The notes under the pieces are model-generated. The model was not told the DNA's origin and did no database searches. It was given only the letters and a program-made list of their open reading frames with translations. Shown here piece by piece: positions 44,306-55,560 of a DNA stretch of 64,000 nt. Every line of letters starts with the position of its first letter. Position 1 is the first letter of the stretch. Made by a program: the position numbers and the translations under genes. Source of the DNA: Sporocytophaga myxococcoides DSM 11118 (GTDB lineage: Bacteria > Bacteroidota > Bacteroidia > Cytophagales > Cytophagaceae); contig NZ_KE384560.1 in assembly GCF_000426725.1 (NCBI RefSeq), positions 1,200,960-1,264,959 of the forward strand. Reading direction: 5' to 3'.

Positions 44306-44426
44306 GATTAGAACATTTTTATGGTTAAATCGGAAACACACTTATTTTAGAATAAGTTCATTTCAAAACACCTAAATTTACTAATTATTACTAAAAATCC
44401 TGATAATTGGCGAACCTTTAATATTT

Positions 44427-44837
44427 ATGAAAAACCTCGAACATATAGGCATTGCTGTAAAAAGTATTGAAGCATCTATTCCGCTTTTTTCTAAGCTATT
44501 AAATACAGAACCATATAAAGAAGAATTTGTAGAAGGTGAAAAAGTAAGAACCCTTTTTTTTAATTGTGGAAATGTCAAGATAGAGCTTTTAGAGTCAATA
44601 TCAGAAGACGGGGCTATTGCAAAATTTATTGAAAAGAGAGGTGAGGGGATTCATCATCTGGCATTTGAAGTAGAAGACATTCATCAAGAAATGCTGAGGA
44701 TGAAAGAGGAAGGTTTTACTCTTTTAAATGAACAGCCGAAAACTGGTGCGGATAATAAACAGATTTGTTTTTTGCATCCCAAAACCACCGGGGGTACTCT
44801 TATTGAGCTTTGCCAGGAAAATAAAAAGGGATCATAA
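44427..44837 (+). CDS. mce: Methylmalonyl-CoA epimerase
   Basis: Interconverts (R)- and (S)-methylmalonyl-CoA, linking propionate to succinyl-CoA. 136 aa, vicinal-oxygen-chelate fold: NLEHIGIAVKSIEASIPLF with metal-ligand His6, KIELLES, EGIHHLAFEVEDI (His) and GGTLIELCQ (Glu). Two beta-alpha-beta-beta-beta modules are evident. The mutase genes are not in the window. A terminator follows. Confidence 0.95.
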   Translation: MKNLEHIGIAVKSIEASIPLFSKLLNTEPYKEEFVEGEKVRTLFFNCGNVKIELLESISEDGAIAKFIEKRGEGIHHLAFEVEDIHQEMLRMKEEGFTLLNEQPKTGADNKQICFLHPKTTGGTLIELCQENKKGS

Positions 44838-44850
44838 CGATCCCTTTTTA
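44823..44850 (+). terminator. Rho-independent terminator after the epimerase gene
   Basis: Perfect stem AAAAGGGATC / GATCCCTTTT (44824-44833, 44839-44848) with a 5-nt loop. It begins inside the last codons of the gene (stop at 44835-44837). Confidence 0.88.
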
Positions 44851-44922
44851 ATAATTTATTATCCGTTTTATCTTAAACGGTCATAGACCAGTGATAGGAG
44901 AAATCAGAAGAAAAAGATAGAT

Positions 44923-45069
44923 TTACATCTTAATTTGTCCGCTTTTTCTCATTTTGTTTACCTTCTTAGCATTCTTCTTACACTTTGGATTAGCTCTTAC
45001 ACAAGAAGTTGCTGAAAATGAGAAAGCAAAAAGAACAAGGAAAATTGAGAGTATCGTTGCTTTTTTCAT
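44923..45069 (-). CDS. Small Lys-rich secreted or lipoprotein-like peptide
   Basis: 48 aa from the ATG at 45069: MKKATILSIFLVLFAFSFS (N-terminal half) followed by ATSC, a loose lipobox, and then a basic tail (NPKCKKNAKKVNKMRKSG). The longer frame to 45159 would put 30 unlikely residues before the signal sequence. Similar tiny proteins ending in a KMRKSG/KMRKKG-type tail occur in Bacteroidota, function unknown. It diverges from thiL. Confidence 0.62.
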   Translation of the reverse strand: MKKATILSIFLVLFAFSFSATSCVRANPKCKKNAKKVNKMRKSGQIKM

Positions 45070-45176
45070 ATTAATATGTTTTTCGATTGATTGATGCTTG
45101 GCAAATTTAAATGAAATCTTAGATAAAGTAAATAAATAAGATTTGCAAAACTTATACAATATACAAAAAAAATCTG

Positions 45177-46208
45177 ATGGAAAATAGTAAAAGGACGGAA
45201 TTAAGTGATTTAGGAGAATTTGGATTAATTAATCGTTTAAAAGAAAAAGTTGTTTTAAGGAATCCTGAAACTCAAACAGGCATTGGAGATGACGCAGCTG
45301 TTATTGAAAACAGGAATGAATTGACATTAGTGTCTACAGATATTCTTGCCGAAGGTATTCATTTTGACCTTACTTATACTCCATTAAGACACTTGGGGTA
45401 TAAAGCTGTTGCAGTAAACGTTTCTGATATAGCTGCAATGAATGGTATACCAAAGCAAATTGTGGTAGGGATTGCACTAAGTAACAGATTCTCTCTTGAA
45501 GCAATAGAAGAATTGTACATGGGAATTAATCAGGCATGCGAAGATTATAAGGTGGATCTGGCTGGTGGAGATACTACCTCTTCAAGGTCTGGTCTGGTAA
45601 TTTCAGTAACGGTGCTTGGCGAAGCAAAAAAAGAAGAAGTGGCATATAGATCAGGAGCTCAGGTAAATGACTTGATATGTGTGACAGGCGACTTAGGTGG
45701 TGCTTACATCGGATTACAATTGCTAGAAAGAGAAAAACAGGTATTCAAGCAGGATCCTGAAATGCAACCCCAGCTTACAGATAAGGAATATGTGGTAAGA
45801 AGACAACTGAAGCCAGAGGCGAGAATGGATGTAACCTATGACCTGAAAGAGCTTAAAATTAAACCTACCTCTATGATTGATATTTCAGATGGATTGGCGA
45901 GTGAGCTTCTGCATATATGCAAGGCATCTACTGTCGGTGCCAGAATCTATGAGGATAAGCTTCCGGTGGACAGCATGACCTTTGATACTGCCAGAGAGTT
46001 CAATCTTGATCCTACTACGGTTGCGCTTAATGGAGGAGAGGATTATGAATTGTTGTTTACTGTAAATCAAAGTGCATTTGATAAGATTAAAAATCATCCC
46101 GATATTACAATCATTGGCCATATCACTGAGCATTCGGACGGAGTGCAACTGATTACCGGAGGAGGTAATATCTTCCCTATAAAAGCTCAGGGCTGGGCAC
46201 ATTTTTAA
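45177..46208 (+). CDS. thiL: Thiamine-monophosphate kinase
   Basis: Last step of thiamine diphosphate synthesis, 343 aa. Family motifs: TGIGDDAAVIE (Mg/ATP-binding Asp pair), VSTDILAEGIHFD, GYKAVAVNVSDIAAMNG, VDLAGGDTTSS and MIDISDGLASEL. No riboswitch (THI box) is seen upstream; the gap is short and shared with the divergent small peptide gene. Other thi genes are absent here. Confidence 0.95.
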   Translation: MENSKRTELSDLGEFGLINRLKEKVVLRNPETQTGIGDDAAVIENRNELTLVSTDILAEGIHFDLTYTPLRHLGYKAVAVNVSDIAAMNGIPKQIVVGIALSNRFSLEAIEELYMGINQACEDYKVDLAGGDTTSSRSGLVISVTVLGEAKKEEVAYRSGAQVNDLICVTGDLGGAYIGLQLLEREKQVFKQDPEMQPQLTDKEYVVRRQLKPEARMDVTYDLKELKIKPTSMIDISDGLASELLHICKASTVGARIYEDKLPVDSMTFDTAREFNLDPTTVALNGGEDYELLFTVNQSAFDKIKNHPDITIIGHITEHSDGVQLITGGGNIFPIKAQGWAHF

Positions 46209-46216
46209 CAATCTTT

Positions 46217-46257
46217 AAACCATAATCTGAGATGGATAAATTTCAGATTATGGTTTT
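46217..46257 (+). terminator. Terminator-like hairpin after thiL
   Basis: Perfect 14-bp stem (AAACCATAATCTGA at 46217-46230, TCAGATTATGGTTT at 46243-46256), 12-nt loop. The T tract after it is short, so it may be only a partial terminator. Confidence 0.72.
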
Positions 46258-46323
46258 ACATGAATCTGGCAGGGAATATTATGCCTATAATTTTCATTTT
46301 TTTTATTTTTTAATCCATATGAT

Positions 46324-46339
46324 AAGCAATATATTGCTT
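46324..46339. promoter_or_regulatory. 16-bp perfect palindrome upstream of the poly-HAMP kinase
   Basis: AAGCAATATATTGCTT is its own reverse complement and sits 155 bp before the start of the giant kinase. Size and symmetry fit an operator for a dimeric regulator, but chance in A/T-rich DNA is possible. Confidence 0.35.
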
Positions 46340-46494
46340 TCAAAATAGGATCTATTTAAGATTACGTTTAAAACATTTCCTATCCTTTCGGGTTTGCTCT
46401 TTGGTAAAAAAGTATTATTTGCCAATTGAAGTATGTTATCAAATTTCCAATTAGGAAAAATAAGTCCAGGTAAATTTTTCAGAGTAATTGATTT

Positions 46495-49400
46495 ATGAAA
46501 GTAAAAGCTGCTACAAAGGAAGTCTCTTCTTTAGATGAAGAGTTGCTCAGAGTTTTGACCGAAATTAAAAATGGTAACTTTTCAGCCAGGATGGCATTGG
46601 ATCAGACAGGTATAAAAGGAAAAATTTCCGATACCATGAATACCATTGTCGAAATGAATGAGCGCTTCATGGAGGAGCTCACTGAGGCTGCTATCATAAT
46701 AGGTAAAAACGGACAACTTGAGCACCGGATCTCATTTACTGATGGAAAAGGAGCCTGGAAAGAAGGTACTAATTCTATTAATGCACTAATCACCGATTTA
46801 GTGCAACCAACTATAGAAATTGCTGATGTAATCAGTTCAGTTGCCAAAGGTAATCTTTCCAATACAATGCCTCTGGCAGTCAGTAATCATAAGCTGAAAG
46901 GAGAATTTTACAGGATTGCTAAAGAGGTAAATGACATGGTGAAGCAGCTGAACCTCTTTTCAATGGAAGTTACCCGTGTGGCAAGGGAAGTGGGGGCGGA
47001 AGGAAAATTGGGGGGACAAGCTAAAGTTAAAGGTGTAGCTGGGGTTTGGAAAGATCTTACGGATTCTGTAAATCTGATGGCCGGTAACCTTACTGACCAG
47101 GTAAGAAATATTGCGGAAGTTACCACTGCTGTTGCTAAAGGTGATTTGTCAAAAAAAATCACTGTTGATGTAAAAGGAGAAATTCTTGAATTGAAGAATA
47201 CCATCAATACCATGGTGGACCAGCTTAACTCTTTCTCTTCGGAGGTAACCCGTGTGGCTCTTGAAGTGGGTACAGAGGGAAAGCTAGGCGGACAGGCGCA
47301 GGTGAAAGGGGTGGCGGGTACGTGGAAAGGCCTTACAGACTCCGTGAATCAAATGGCCAGCAACCTTACCGCTCAGGTGCGTAACATTGCAGATGTAACC
47401 ACAGCCGTTGCAAAAGGAGACTTATCAAAAAAAATCACTGTTCAGGTAAAAGGCGAAATTCTTGAGTTGAAAAATACCATTAATACCATGGTGGATCAAT
47501 TGAACTCATTCGCATCAGAAGTAACTCGGGTGGCTCTGGAAGTAGGTACTGAAGGGAAACTAGGTGGACAGGCCAAAGTAAAAGGAATTGGTGGAGTCTG
47601 GAAGGATCTTACTGATTCTGTAAACCAGATGGCGAGTAACCTTACCGCTCAGGTGCGTAACATTGCTGATGTAACAACTGCTGTAGCCAAAGGAGACTTA
47701 TCAAAGAAAATCACTGTAAATGTAGAAGGTGAAATCCTTGAATTGAAAAATACCATTAATACGATGGTGGATCAATTGAACTCTTTTGCTTCAGAAGTAA
47801 CCCGCGTGGCATTGGAAGTAGGTACAGAGGGTAAACTAGGCGGCCAGGCAAAAGTGAAAGGAGTTGGTGGGGTATGGAAAGATCTTACAGATTCTGTGAA
47901 TCAAATGGCCAGCAATCTTACAGCTCAGGTACGTAACATCGCAGATGTAACAACTGCTGTAGCAAACGGAGATCTTTCCAAGAAAATTACAGTAAATGTC
48001 GAAGGGGAAATTCTTGAATTAAAGGAAACCATTAACACGATGGTGGATCAGTTGAACTCCTTTGCTTCCGAGGTAACCAGAGTTGCTGTGGAAGTGGGTA
48101 CTGAAGGTAAACTTGGTGGTCAGGCTAAAGTAAGGGACGTTGGAGGTGTATGGAAAGACCTTACAGATTCTGTAAATCAGATGGCCAGCAATCTTACAGC
48201 TCAGGTGCGTAACATTGCTGATGTTACTACAGCAGTGGCTAACGGTGATCTTTCAAAGAAAATTACAGTTAACGTAGAAGGGGAAATTCTTGAACTTAAA
48301 AATACCATCAATACGATGGTGGATCAGCTAAACTCCTTCGCATCTGAAGTTACGCGTGTGGCTTTGGAAGTAGGAACAGAAGGGAAGCTGGGAGGACAAG
48401 CTAAAGTGCGCGATGTCGGAGGTGTTTGGAAAGACCTTACTGATTCTGTAAATCAGATGGCGAGCAATCTCACCGCTCAGGTGCGTAACATTGCGGAAGT
48501 AACGACTGCCGTGGCAAAAGGTAATCTTTCAAGGAAAATTACCGTGGATGTTAAGGGTGAAATTCTTGAATTGAAAAATACCATTAATACCATGGTGGAT
48601 CAGTTGAATGCATTTGGTTCTGAAGTAACCCGTGTTGCCCGTGAAGTAGGTTCTGAAGGAAAGCTGGGCGGTCAGGCTTATGTACCTGGTGTGGCTGGTA
48701 CCTGGAAAGACCTTACTGATTCTGTAAATAAAATGGGAGGCAATTTAACTGCCCAGGTAAGAAATATCGCAGAGGTAACGACTGCCGTGGCAAAAGGTGA
48801 TCTATCAAGGAAGATTGAAGTAAATGTAAAAGGAGAAATCCTTGAACTTAAAAATACCATCAATACAATGGTGGACCAGTTGAGGGCCTTCGCATCTGAA
48901 GTAACCCGTGTGGCAAGGGAAGTAGGTACGGAAGGTAAACTGGGTGGTCAGGCAAGTGTGGAAGGGGTTGGAGGAGTTTGGAAAGACCTTACAGATTCTG
49001 TAAACCAGATGGCTGGTAATCTTACTGCTCAGGTACGTAACATCACAGACGTTGCGATAGCTGTGGCAAATGGTGACATGTCTAAGAAAATTACCGTTGA
49101 TGTGCGTGGAGAAATCCTTCAGCTGAAAGAAACCATCAATACAATGGTGGACCAGTTGAGAGCATTTGCATCTGAAGTAACCCGTGTGGCTAGGGAAGTA
49201 GGTACTGAAGGAAAACTGGGCGGACAAGCATTCGTTCCTGGTGTTGCAGGTATTTGGAAAGATCTTACTGATTCTGTAAACCACATGTCCGGTAACCTGA
49301 CTTCCCAAGTGCGTAATATTGCGGAAGTAACGAAAGCTGTGGCAAGTGGCGACCTTTCTAAAACCATCATGGTGGATGTAAAAGGTGAAATTCTTGATTT

Positions 49401-52400
49401 GAAAAATACCATCAATACCATGGTGGATCAGCTGAACTCCTTTGCATCTGAGGTAACACGTGTGGCAAGGGAAGTAGGTTCTGAAGGTAAACTGGGCGGA
49501 CAGGCACAGGTAAAAGGTGTAGCAGGTACATGGAAAGATTTAACAGATAGTGTAAACTTCATGGCATCTAACCTTACCAGTCAGGTGAGAGGTATTGCTA
49601 AAGTTGTAACTTCTGTAGCTAAAGGTAATCTGAAACAAAAATTAAATATTAATGCATCAGGTGAAGTATCTCAGTTGACAGATACAATCAACGAGATGAT
49701 TGATACACTTGCTATTTTTGCTGATCAGGTAACAACTGTTGCGAAGGAAGTAGGAGTGGAAGGACGATTGGGCGGGCAGGCTAGTGTGCCTGGGGCTTCA
49801 GGTATCTGGAAAGATCTTACTGAAAACGTAAACCAGCTTGCAGCAAATCTTACTACTCAGGTAAGATCTATTTCAGAAGTAGCATCTGCTGTAACCAAAG
49901 GAGATTTAACAAGAACCATCAGAGTAGAAGCAAGAGGAGAGGTTGAGGCGCTTAAAGATACCATCAATCAGATGATTGCTAATCTTAAGGAAACAACCCT
50001 TAGAAACCACGAGCAAGACTGGCTCAAATCCAACCTTGCTAAATTCACTCAAATGCTTCAGGGGCAAAGAGACACGAATACTGTGGCTAAGAAAATCCTT
50101 TCAGAACTTGCTCAGGTTGTTGTGGCTCAGAAAGGATCATTCTATATCTTGAATGATGAAGGAGATCAGGTGAAGCTGAAACTATTCGCTTCCTATGCAG
50201 ATGACACTACAATTCCAAGAGAATTTAATATTGGTGAAGGTCTTGTTGGGCAGTGTGCTCTGGAAAAAGAAAAGATACATCTACAAAATGTTCCTGTAGA
50301 TTATCTTAAAATAAGCTCAAGCCTTGGAGAAGCAAGTCCTCTGTCAATTATAGTGCTTCCGGTATTGTTCGAAAATCAGATTAAGGCGGTAATTGAACTG
50401 GCTTCTTTTGATACATTCTCCAGTACTCACCTTGATTTCCTTGATCAGCTGACAGAAAGTATCGGTATAGTAATTAACACTATTGAAACTAATACAAGAA
50501 CTGAAGAACTGCTTATTCAGTCTCAGTCACTTGCAGACGAACTTACCAGAACAAACGAAGAGCTTCAGGATAAAGCCTTCCTGTTGGAGAAACAGAAGCA
50601 GGAAGTAGAAGAGAAAAACAGAGTTATTGAAGAAGCAAGAAGATCTCTGGAAGACAAGGCTGAACAGCTTACTCTGACTTCTAAATATAAATCTGAGTTC
50701 TTGGCAAATATGTCTCATGAGCTGAGAACTCCACTTAACAGCTTGTTGATACTTGCTCAGCAACTGTTTGAGAATCCTGAAGGAAATCTCTCGGATAGAC
50801 AGGTTAATTATGCTCGTACCATATATTCATGCGGAGACGACCTAATCCAATTGATTAATGATATTCTTGATCTTTCTAAAATTGAATCAGGATATATCTC
50901 TATTCAGGTATCTAAAATTCCTATCAGTGAAATTACAGGCTTTGTTGAGACAACATTTAAGCCTGTTGCTGAAACTAAAAAAGTTAAGTTCAATATTTTA
51001 GTTGAAGACCTTACTGAGTCAATTGAAACGGATATGCAGAGGCTAAATCAGATATTAAAAAATCTGCTTTCCAATGCATTTAAGTTTACTGAAAAAGGAG
51101 AAGTCAGATTAAAAATATACAATGCTGAGAGATCCTGGAAACAAAGAAACAGACAGCTTGAAAATGCAGATAAAGTTATTGCCTTTGCAATTTCAGACAC
51201 AGGTATCGGTATTCCGATTGACAAACAGAATATTATTTTTGAGGCCTTTCAGCAGGCAGAAGGATCTACTTCAAGAAAGTATGGTGGAACAGGCCTTGGG
51301 CTTTCGATTTCAAGAGGTCTTGCAGAGCTGTTAGGTGGAACTATAGAACTTGAAAGTGAAGTAGACAAGGGTAGTACATTCATACTATATATTCCTGTAA
51401 AATCTACTCCGGAAGATTTGAAGATAACTAAGGTGCCGGAGACAAAAATTGTTTCACTGGATACTGTTAATTCCGGAACAGCTAAAACATTGGGAAGTTT
51501 TCTAAATCCTTCTGAAGGGGGAGGTCTGGATATTGAGATTCCTGACTTTGAGTTGCTGTCTGAAATGTTTCCTGATCCTGGTGATGATAGAAATACACTA
51601 AAGCTTGGAGATAGTGTGATTATGATTGTTGAGGATGATCAGAGGTTTGCAAAGATTATTCTTGATAAAGCCCATGATTATGGTTTTAAAGCAATTATTG
51701 CTGCGAGCTATGGGGAAGTCTTTGAAATGGCCATTACCTATAAACTGGCTGCTGTTACTTTGGATATCAAGATGCCAGGTGTAAGTAGTGGATGGCGGGT
51801 ACTTGATCTCTTCAAAAATGATCCTAACCTTCGTCATATTCCTGTGTATATGATTTCAGGGGAAGAAAATGCAGATCTGGCATACCATAGAGGCGCCAGA
51901 AGCTTTTTGATGAAGCCAGTGAAAAAAAATGTACTCGATGAGTTATTTAGGGATATCCAGGAATTTCATTCAAGAAAGACCCGAAATCTCCTCGTAGTGG
52001 AGGATAATGAAATTGATTCTTCAAGAATTAAAGATCTTTTTTTACAGATTCAGACTATCAATGTGACGGTTGTTTCTACAGGTAAAGAAGCAGTGAGTGA
52101 GTGGTATGCAAACGGTTTTGATGCGATAATACTGGATTATAAACTGCCAGATGTTGAAGTGAAAGACCTTATAAGTCAGTTTAATGATAAGAAGCAACTT
52201 CAGTATACGCCGGTGATATTATATACTGCTAAGGAGTTTTCTCCGGCAGAAGCAAATCAAATAAAAAAAATAACCAAAAGTATTCTTTTAAAGGATGTAA
52301 ATTCGCTGGATAAATTGCTTGAGGAGGCTATCATTCATATGCATATTTCATTTAATGATTTACCTCTGGATATTAAAAACCGAATAATAAAAATACAGCG

Positions 52401-52788
52401 AGAAGAAGATATTTTAAATGGAAAGAATGTTTTAGTGGTAGATGATGATATCAGGAATCTTTTCGCTTTAACCACTGTTTTTGAAAGATTAAATATCAAT
52501 TCCATTACTGCTGAAAGTGGTAAAGAAGCAATAAATATCTTAAATAGCAACGATAAGGTTGATCTGATTCTAATGGATATAATGATGCCTGAGATGGATG
52601 GATATGAAACAATTCAAAAGATCAGAAGAGAAAATAAGAATTTTAATCTTCCTATAATTGCTGTCACTGCAAAGGCCATGAAAGGCGACAGGCAGAAATG
52701 TATTGAGGCCGGTGCTTCGGATTATATTACTAAACCTGTTAAAATCGATCAGCTTTTAGCTTTGATGCGAGTATGGATGAGAAAATAA
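46495..52788 (+). CDS. Giant soluble poly-HAMP hybrid histidine kinase with three receivers
   Basis: 2097 aa with no signal peptide or membrane segment. Order: HAMP-like N terminus (1-156); eleven 92-residue units (about 157-1168), each two HAMP modules with the EGKLGGQA and TINTMVDQL signatures; GAF (about 1190-1335); coiled coil; HisKA with [10 protein letters not shown] (phospho-His1408); HATPase (about 1520-1640, [19 protein letters not shown]); three receivers with phospho-Asp near 1757 (LDIKMPG), 1881 (LDYKLPD) and 2028 ([10 protein letters not shown]). The plan recalls fungal group III (Nik1/Os-1) and Bacteroidota poly-HAMP kinases. Coding repeats are exactly 276 bp. Signal unknown; probably cytoplasmic stress or osmotic input through the HAMP stack and GAF. 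The next kinase is 30 bp downstream. Confidence 0.95.
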   Translation: MKVKAATKEVSSLDEELLRVLTEIKNGNFSARMALDQTGIKGKISDTMNTIVEMNERFMEELTEAAIIIGKNGQLEHRISFTDGKGAWKEGTNSINALITDLVQPTIEIADVISSVAKGNLSNTMPLAVSNHKLKGEFYRIAKEVNDMVKQLNLFSMEVTRVAREVGAEGKLGGQAKVKGVAGVWKDLTDSVNLMAGNLTDQVRNIAEVTTAVAKGDLSKKITVDVKGEILELKNTINTMVDQLNSFSSEVTRVALEVGTEGKLGGQAQVKGVAGTWKGLTDSVNQMASNLTAQVRNIADVTTAVAKGDLSKKITVQVKGEILELKNTINTMVDQLNSFASEVTRVALEVGTEGKLGGQAKVKGIGGVWKDLTDSVNQMASNLTAQVRNIADVTTAVAKGDLSKKITVNVEGEILELKNTINTMVDQLNSFASEVTRVALEVGTEGKLGGQAKVKGVGGVWKDLTDSVNQMASNLTAQVRNIADVTTAVANGDLSKKITVNVEGEILELKETINTMVDQLNSFASEVTRVAVEVGTEGKLGGQAKVRDVGGVWKDLTDSVNQMASNLTAQVRNIADVTTAVANGDLSKKITVNVEGEILELKNTINTMVDQLNSFASEVTRVALEVGTEGKLGGQAKVRDVGGVWKDLTDSVNQMASNLTAQVRNIAEVTTAVAKGNLSRKITVDVKGEILELKNTINTMVDQLNAFGSEVTRVAREVGSEGKLGGQAYVPGVAGTWKDLTDSVNKMGGNLTAQVRNIAEVTTAVAKGDLSRKIEVNVKGEILELKNTINTMVDQLRAFASEVTRVAREVGTEGKLGGQASVEGVGGVWKDLTDSVNQMAGNLTAQVRNITDVAIAVANGDMSKKITVDVRGEILQLKETINTMVDQLRAFASEVTRVAREVGTEGKLGGQAFVPGVAGIWKDLTDSVNHMSGNLTSQVRNIAEVTKAVASGDLSKTIMVDVKGEILDLKNTINTMVDQLNSFASEVTRVAREVGSEGKLGGQAQVKGVAGTWKDLTDSVNFMASNLTSQVRGIAKVVTSVAKGNLKQKLNINASGEVSQLTDTINEMIDTLAIFADQVTTVAKEVGVEGRLGGQASVPGASGIWKDLTENVNQLAANLTTQVRSISEVASAVTKGDLTRTIRVEARGEVEALKDTINQMIANLKETTLRNHEQDWLKSNLAKFTQMLQGQRDTNTVAKKILSELAQVVVAQKGSFYILNDEGDQVKLKLFASYADDTTIPREFNIGEGLVGQCALEKEKIHLQNVPVDYLKISSSLGEASPLSIIVLPVLFENQIKAVIELASFDTFSSTHLDFLDQLTESIGIVINTIETNTRTEELLIQSQSLADELTRTNEELQDKAFLLEKQKQEVEEKNRVIEEARRSLEDKAEQLTLTSKYKSEFLANMSHELRTPLNSLLILAQQLFENPEGNLSDRQVNYARTIYSCGDDLIQLINDILDLSKIESGYISIQVSKIPISEITGFVETTFKPVAETKKVKFNILVEDLTESIETDMQRLNQILKNLLSNAFKFTEKGEVRLKIYNAERSWKQRNRQLENADKVIAFAISDTGIGIPIDKQNIIFEAFQQAEGSTSRKYGGTGLGLSISRGLAELLGGTIELESEVDKGSTFILYIPVKSTPEDLKITKVPETKIVSLDTVNSGTAKTLGSFLNPSEGGGLDIEIPDFELLSEMFPDPGDDRNTLKLGDSVIMIVEDDQRFAKIILDKAHDYGFKAIIAASYGEVFEMAITYKLAAVTLDIKMPGVSSGWRVLDLFKNDPNLRHIPVYMISGEENADLAYHRGARSFLMKPVKKNVLDELFRDIQEFHSRKTRNLLVVEDNEIDSSRIKDLFLQIQTINVTVVSTGKEAVSEWYANGFDAIILDYKLPDVEVKDLISQFNDKKQLQYTPVILYTAKEFSPAEANQIKKITKSILLKDVNSLDKLLEEAIIHMHISFNDLPLDIKNRIIKIQREEDILNGKNVLVVDDDIRNLFALTTVFERLNINSITAESGKEAINILNSNDKVDLILMDIMMPEMDGYETIQKIRRENKNFNLPIIAVTAKAMKGDRQKCIEAGASDYITKPVKIDQLLALMRVWMRK
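46963..49998 (+). repeat. Eleven tandem 276-bp coding repeats (poly-HAMP)
   Basis: Period measured between matching GTAACC positions (47245 and 47521) is 276 bp. Internal units 2-6 are nearly the same at protein level; units 7-11 drift (for example GEILELKNT to GEVSQLTDT in the last full ones). High DNA identity between neighbours makes unit loss or gain by slippage or recombination likely. Confidence 0.93.
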
Positions 52789-52818
52789 TTAAAGTGAATC
52801 TTTAAAATTATTAAGGAA

Positions 52819-54048
52819 TTGGAAACCAGGCCCGAGATTAAAGTATTACTAGTAGATGACCGGGAGGATAATTTGTTCTCAATGAGCACTGTCCTTGAAA
52901 GGGATGGGTATGTAATCCGCACAGCAAGGTCGGGAAGGGAAGCGTTGAAGATTCTTTTGAAAGAACATGATTTCACCCTCATCTTGCTAGATGTGCAGAT
53001 GCCGGATCTCTCCGGATATGAAACTGCTTCTCTGATCTATGAAAGAGATAAGCTCAAGCATATTCCGGTTATTTTTGTAACTGCTCACAGCTATAGTGAT
53101 GAATATGTCTATAAAGGCTATCAGGCAGGGGCGGTAGATTATATTTATAAACCAATAAACCCTGAACTTTTAAGGGCTAAGGTGAATGTTTTTGCTGAAT
53201 TATACAGGAAAACCCATTTGCTTGTAGCTCATGAGAAGCAACTCAGGGAAATGAACAATGAACTTGAGGATCGTGTAAGGCAAAGAACAGAAGAACTAAC
53301 GGATAAAAACGTAGAACTGGAGAAAGCCAACTTCGAATTGAAGAAGGTAAACAATGATCTCGATAGCTTTGTATATGCGGCCTCACACGACCTGAAAGCT
53401 CCGGTTTCAAATATTGAAGGACTATTGGCTTCTCTTACGGATTTCTTTTCTCCGGATATGCTTGATGATGATAATGTGAAAATGATCATTGGTATGATCA
53501 ATGAATCTATATCTCGCTTTAAGGTAACGATTCATGATCTTACTGAAGTAACCAAAATACAGAAAAGTATTGAAGAAGATGTGAATACTATTGATATTTT
53601 GGAGGTCATTGAAGATGTTAAGGTCGGCATAAGGGACATGATTGAGAACACTGGAGCAATTCTGAATATAATTCACGATGGGGATACGAAAGTCAGTTTC
53701 TCCAGAAAAAATCTTAAAAGTGTATTGTACAATCTTATAAGCAATGCAATAAAATACAGGTCCTCAGAAAGAATTCCTGAAGTGGAAATCAATATTGGAA
53801 GGGTAGAGGAATATATCATTATCTCGGTTTCTGATAATGGTTTGGGCTTTAACCCCAATGATAAAGAAAAAATCTTTACCATGTTTAAACGTCTCCATGA
53901 CCATGTAGAGGGCACAGGAATCGGCCTTTACATAGTGAAGAAAATAGTGGAAAACTGCGGAGGGAGAATAGAAGTAGATAGTGAACAGGGTAAAGGTACC
54001 ACCTTTTCTGTCTTTATCAGAGTTAATCCGGAAATCGTTCTTATTTGA
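52819..54048 (+). CDS. Receiver-histidine kinase hybrid (response-regulator-first kinase)
   Basis: 409 aa: receiver (about 5-122, phospho-Asp58 in LLDVQMPDLSG, Lys111 in IYKPINP), coiled coil (about 137-182), HisKA with ASHDLKAPVSN (His190), and HATPase with NLISNAIKYR, DNGLGFNP and GTGIGLYIVKK. Cytoplasmic. The receiver-before-kinase order suggests it takes phosphate or signals from another protein, plausibly the poly-HAMP kinase 30 bp upstream in the same frame. Start is TTG at 52819, with AAGGA at 52813-52817 but only a 1-nt spacer; no ATG precedes the receiver, so the start is uncertain. The kinase core is near-identical to that of 57585. Confidence 0.88.
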   Translation: METRPEIKVLLVDDREDNLFSMSTVLERDGYVIRTARSGREALKILLKEHDFTLILLDVQMPDLSGYETASLIYERDKLKHIPVIFVTAHSYSDEYVYKGYQAGAVDYIYKPINPELLRAKVNVFAELYRKTHLLVAHEKQLREMNNELEDRVRQRTEELTDKNVELEKANFELKKVNNDLDSFVYAASHDLKAPVSNIEGLLASLTDFFSPDMLDDDNVKMIIGMINESISRFKVTIHDLTEVTKIQKSIEEDVNTIDILEVIEDVKVGIRDMIENTGAILNIIHDGDTKVSFSRKNLKSVLYNLISNAIKYRSSERIPEVEINIGRVEEYIIISVSDNGLGFNPNDKEKIFTMFKRLHDHVEGTGIGLYIVKKIVENCGGRIEVDSEQGKGTTFSVFIRVNPEIVLI

Positions 54049-54060
54049 TCAGAAAAGATT

Positions 54061-54447
54061 TTACTCTGATGTTAATTGTATAATGTCCAATGGTTTGGTA
54101 AGGTATTTGGAAACAGATTTAAAGCTGAAAGCTTTTCTTATATCTTGTTTATCGTCCGATGATGATATGATAAAAAGCTTTGCTTTGAGAAGTTCCGGTC
54201 TTTCAATTTTTTCAAAAGCTTCCACAAATTCAAATCCGGTCATTTCCGGCATGTTTATATCTACAAAAATTGCATCTGGTGTTATTTTTCCCTCTGTCAA
54301 GTCTTTAATTGCAACTGTAGGACTATTATAAAGCTGAATGTTTTGAGAGTAGTTATATTTTTCAAGGATAATTTTGTTCAATAAGTTATCCATTTCATTA
54401 TCATCAATAATCATTACTGATTCTAATTTTACAAATGTAGATGCCAT
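54061..54447 (-). CDS. Single-domain response regulator
   Basis: 128 aa receiver: acidic IIDDNEMDN (Asp15-16), phospho-Asp63 (VDINMPEMTG), Ser/Ser at 95-97 (IISSS) and Lys118 (LTKPL). The stop lies 12 bp from the stop of the receiver-kinase gene (convergent), so they lie tail to tail. No output domain: likely a relay element between the kinases of this island. Closest in-window relative is the receiver at 32522. Confidence 0.9.
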   Translation of the reverse strand: MASTFVKLESVMIIDDNEMDNLLNKIILEKYNYSQNIQLYNSPTVAIKDLTEGKITPDAIFVDINMPEMTGFEFVEAFEKIERPELLKAKLFIISSSDDKQDIRKAFSFKSVSKYLTKPLDIIQLTSE

Positions 54448-54537
54448 TAAAAAACTAAATTCAAAAATTTAATTAAAACCCTAATTTAGACAATATTCTC
54501 TTAATCTATAATTCAAAAACGGATTTAAAAGACTTTA

Positions 54538-55446
54538 TTATCCTTTTATAAATTTGTAAACCTGACAGGAAAAATCCGACTCAACACTTAACATATATAT
54601 TCCGGCAGGCAGTTCATTGACATTAATATTCTCATGATATAGTCCGGGAGATTTCCAACCGAGATCTATATACTTTATTTCCTTCTGATCTAAATTGGTA
54701 ATTTTTATTCTGACTTTCGATTCAATTCCAATAGAAAAAGAAACAAGTGTCTCATCTATGCAAGGGTTGGGATAAGCTGACACGAAGCTAACCGCATCCT
54801 GATAATTTATATTTCCGGCAACCGCATTGTATCTTACAATTGGAAAAAGCGCAAGATGGAATTTATATCCTAGTCTACTATACAAATCTTTCCAATTGGA
54901 ATGATGAAATCTTACAGCATTGGTTCCGGTATTGGAAAGATCACTATCGGGGCGAGAAGCGTCAAGAGAAGTCAATATTGCAAGCGTATCAGTGAAGGGC
55001 TCATGAGCATAAAGCAAAAAATTACAAGCTACAAAGAATGAATCTTGTACAGGTACAGGCTCATAGAAAAGCGTTTGAACAGGGTTTCCATAAACAAGAA
55101 TATTTCTGTAGCTCATAAATCTTCCACCCAAGGAGTCGGCAGGAAGATGGTCCGTACCAACAGACCATATATCAAAAGTCAGCTGTCGGTTTGGTTTATT
55201 TAGAAAACCTTTATGATAACTTATAACCCCAATAACCTCAGCAGATCCTTTTATTCTGTATTTTTCGGCATAATTTTCCGAAAACCAGCAGTTCTGCCCG
55301 GTAACATATCCGCAAGTATAACCATAATAATCAGACCTGTATGCTGTCATTTCTTCATCCGAGCCTATATGCCTAAGCGTATCCTGGCAAAATACAGAAA
55401 TTGAAATAACCAGGAAAATCAATAGAAATAATAGCTTTTTTACCAT
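54538..55446 (-). CDS. T9SS type A sorting domain-containing secreted protein
   Basis: 302 aa with a signal peptide (1-20, ending SVFCQ), a unique region of beta-rich character (about 21-215, with four Cys), and a C-terminal type A sorting domain (about 220-302: SAYPNPCIDETLV, ELPAGIYMLSV, YKFIKG). No catalytic motif was recognised. Exported by T9SS and probably attached to the cell surface. Monocistronic, divergent from the di-haem gene. Confidence 0.82.
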   Translation of the reverse strand: MVKKLLFLLIFLVISISVFCQDTLRHIGSDEEMTAYRSDYYGYTCGYVTGQNCWFSENYAEKYRIKGSAEVIGVISYHKGFLNKPNRQLTFDIWSVGTDHLPADSLGGRFMSYRNILVYGNPVQTLFYEPVPVQDSFFVACNFLLYAHEPFTDTLAILTSLDASRPDSDLSNTGTNAVRFHHSNWKDLYSRLGYKFHLALFPIVRYNAVAGNINYQDAVSFVSAYPNPCIDETLVSFSIGIESKVRIKITNLDQKEIKYIDLGWKSPGLYHENINVNELPAGIYMLSVESDFSCQVYKFIKG

Positions 55447-55560
55447 ATTTATGGAAAGTTACCAAAAAAATATAATTCTGAAAAAGTGAGTCTATTCCTT
55501 TTTACCTATTAAAGAAAAGCAGGAAGAATGAATACCCGATTTTGAATTAAATTTGTCACA

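Noticed and set aside
44305-44341. Longer start for the IscA-type protein
   Set aside because: The extra residues are absent in the family and the internal Met matches the usual start.
45177-45240. Thiamine riboswitch before thiL
   Set aside because: The gap of 107 bp to the divergent small gene shows no THI-box conserved segments.
48805-49308. Minus-strand reading frames opposite the poly-HAMP repeats
   Set aside because: They recur with the 276-bp repeat and have no start signals or known motifs; they are shadows of the kinase gene.
55548-55555. TAAATTTG promoter-like motif before the di-haem gene
   Set aside because: It matches TAnnTTTG, but lies only 5 nt before the ATG, so the transcript would begin at or after the start codon, and no TTG is placed upstream.
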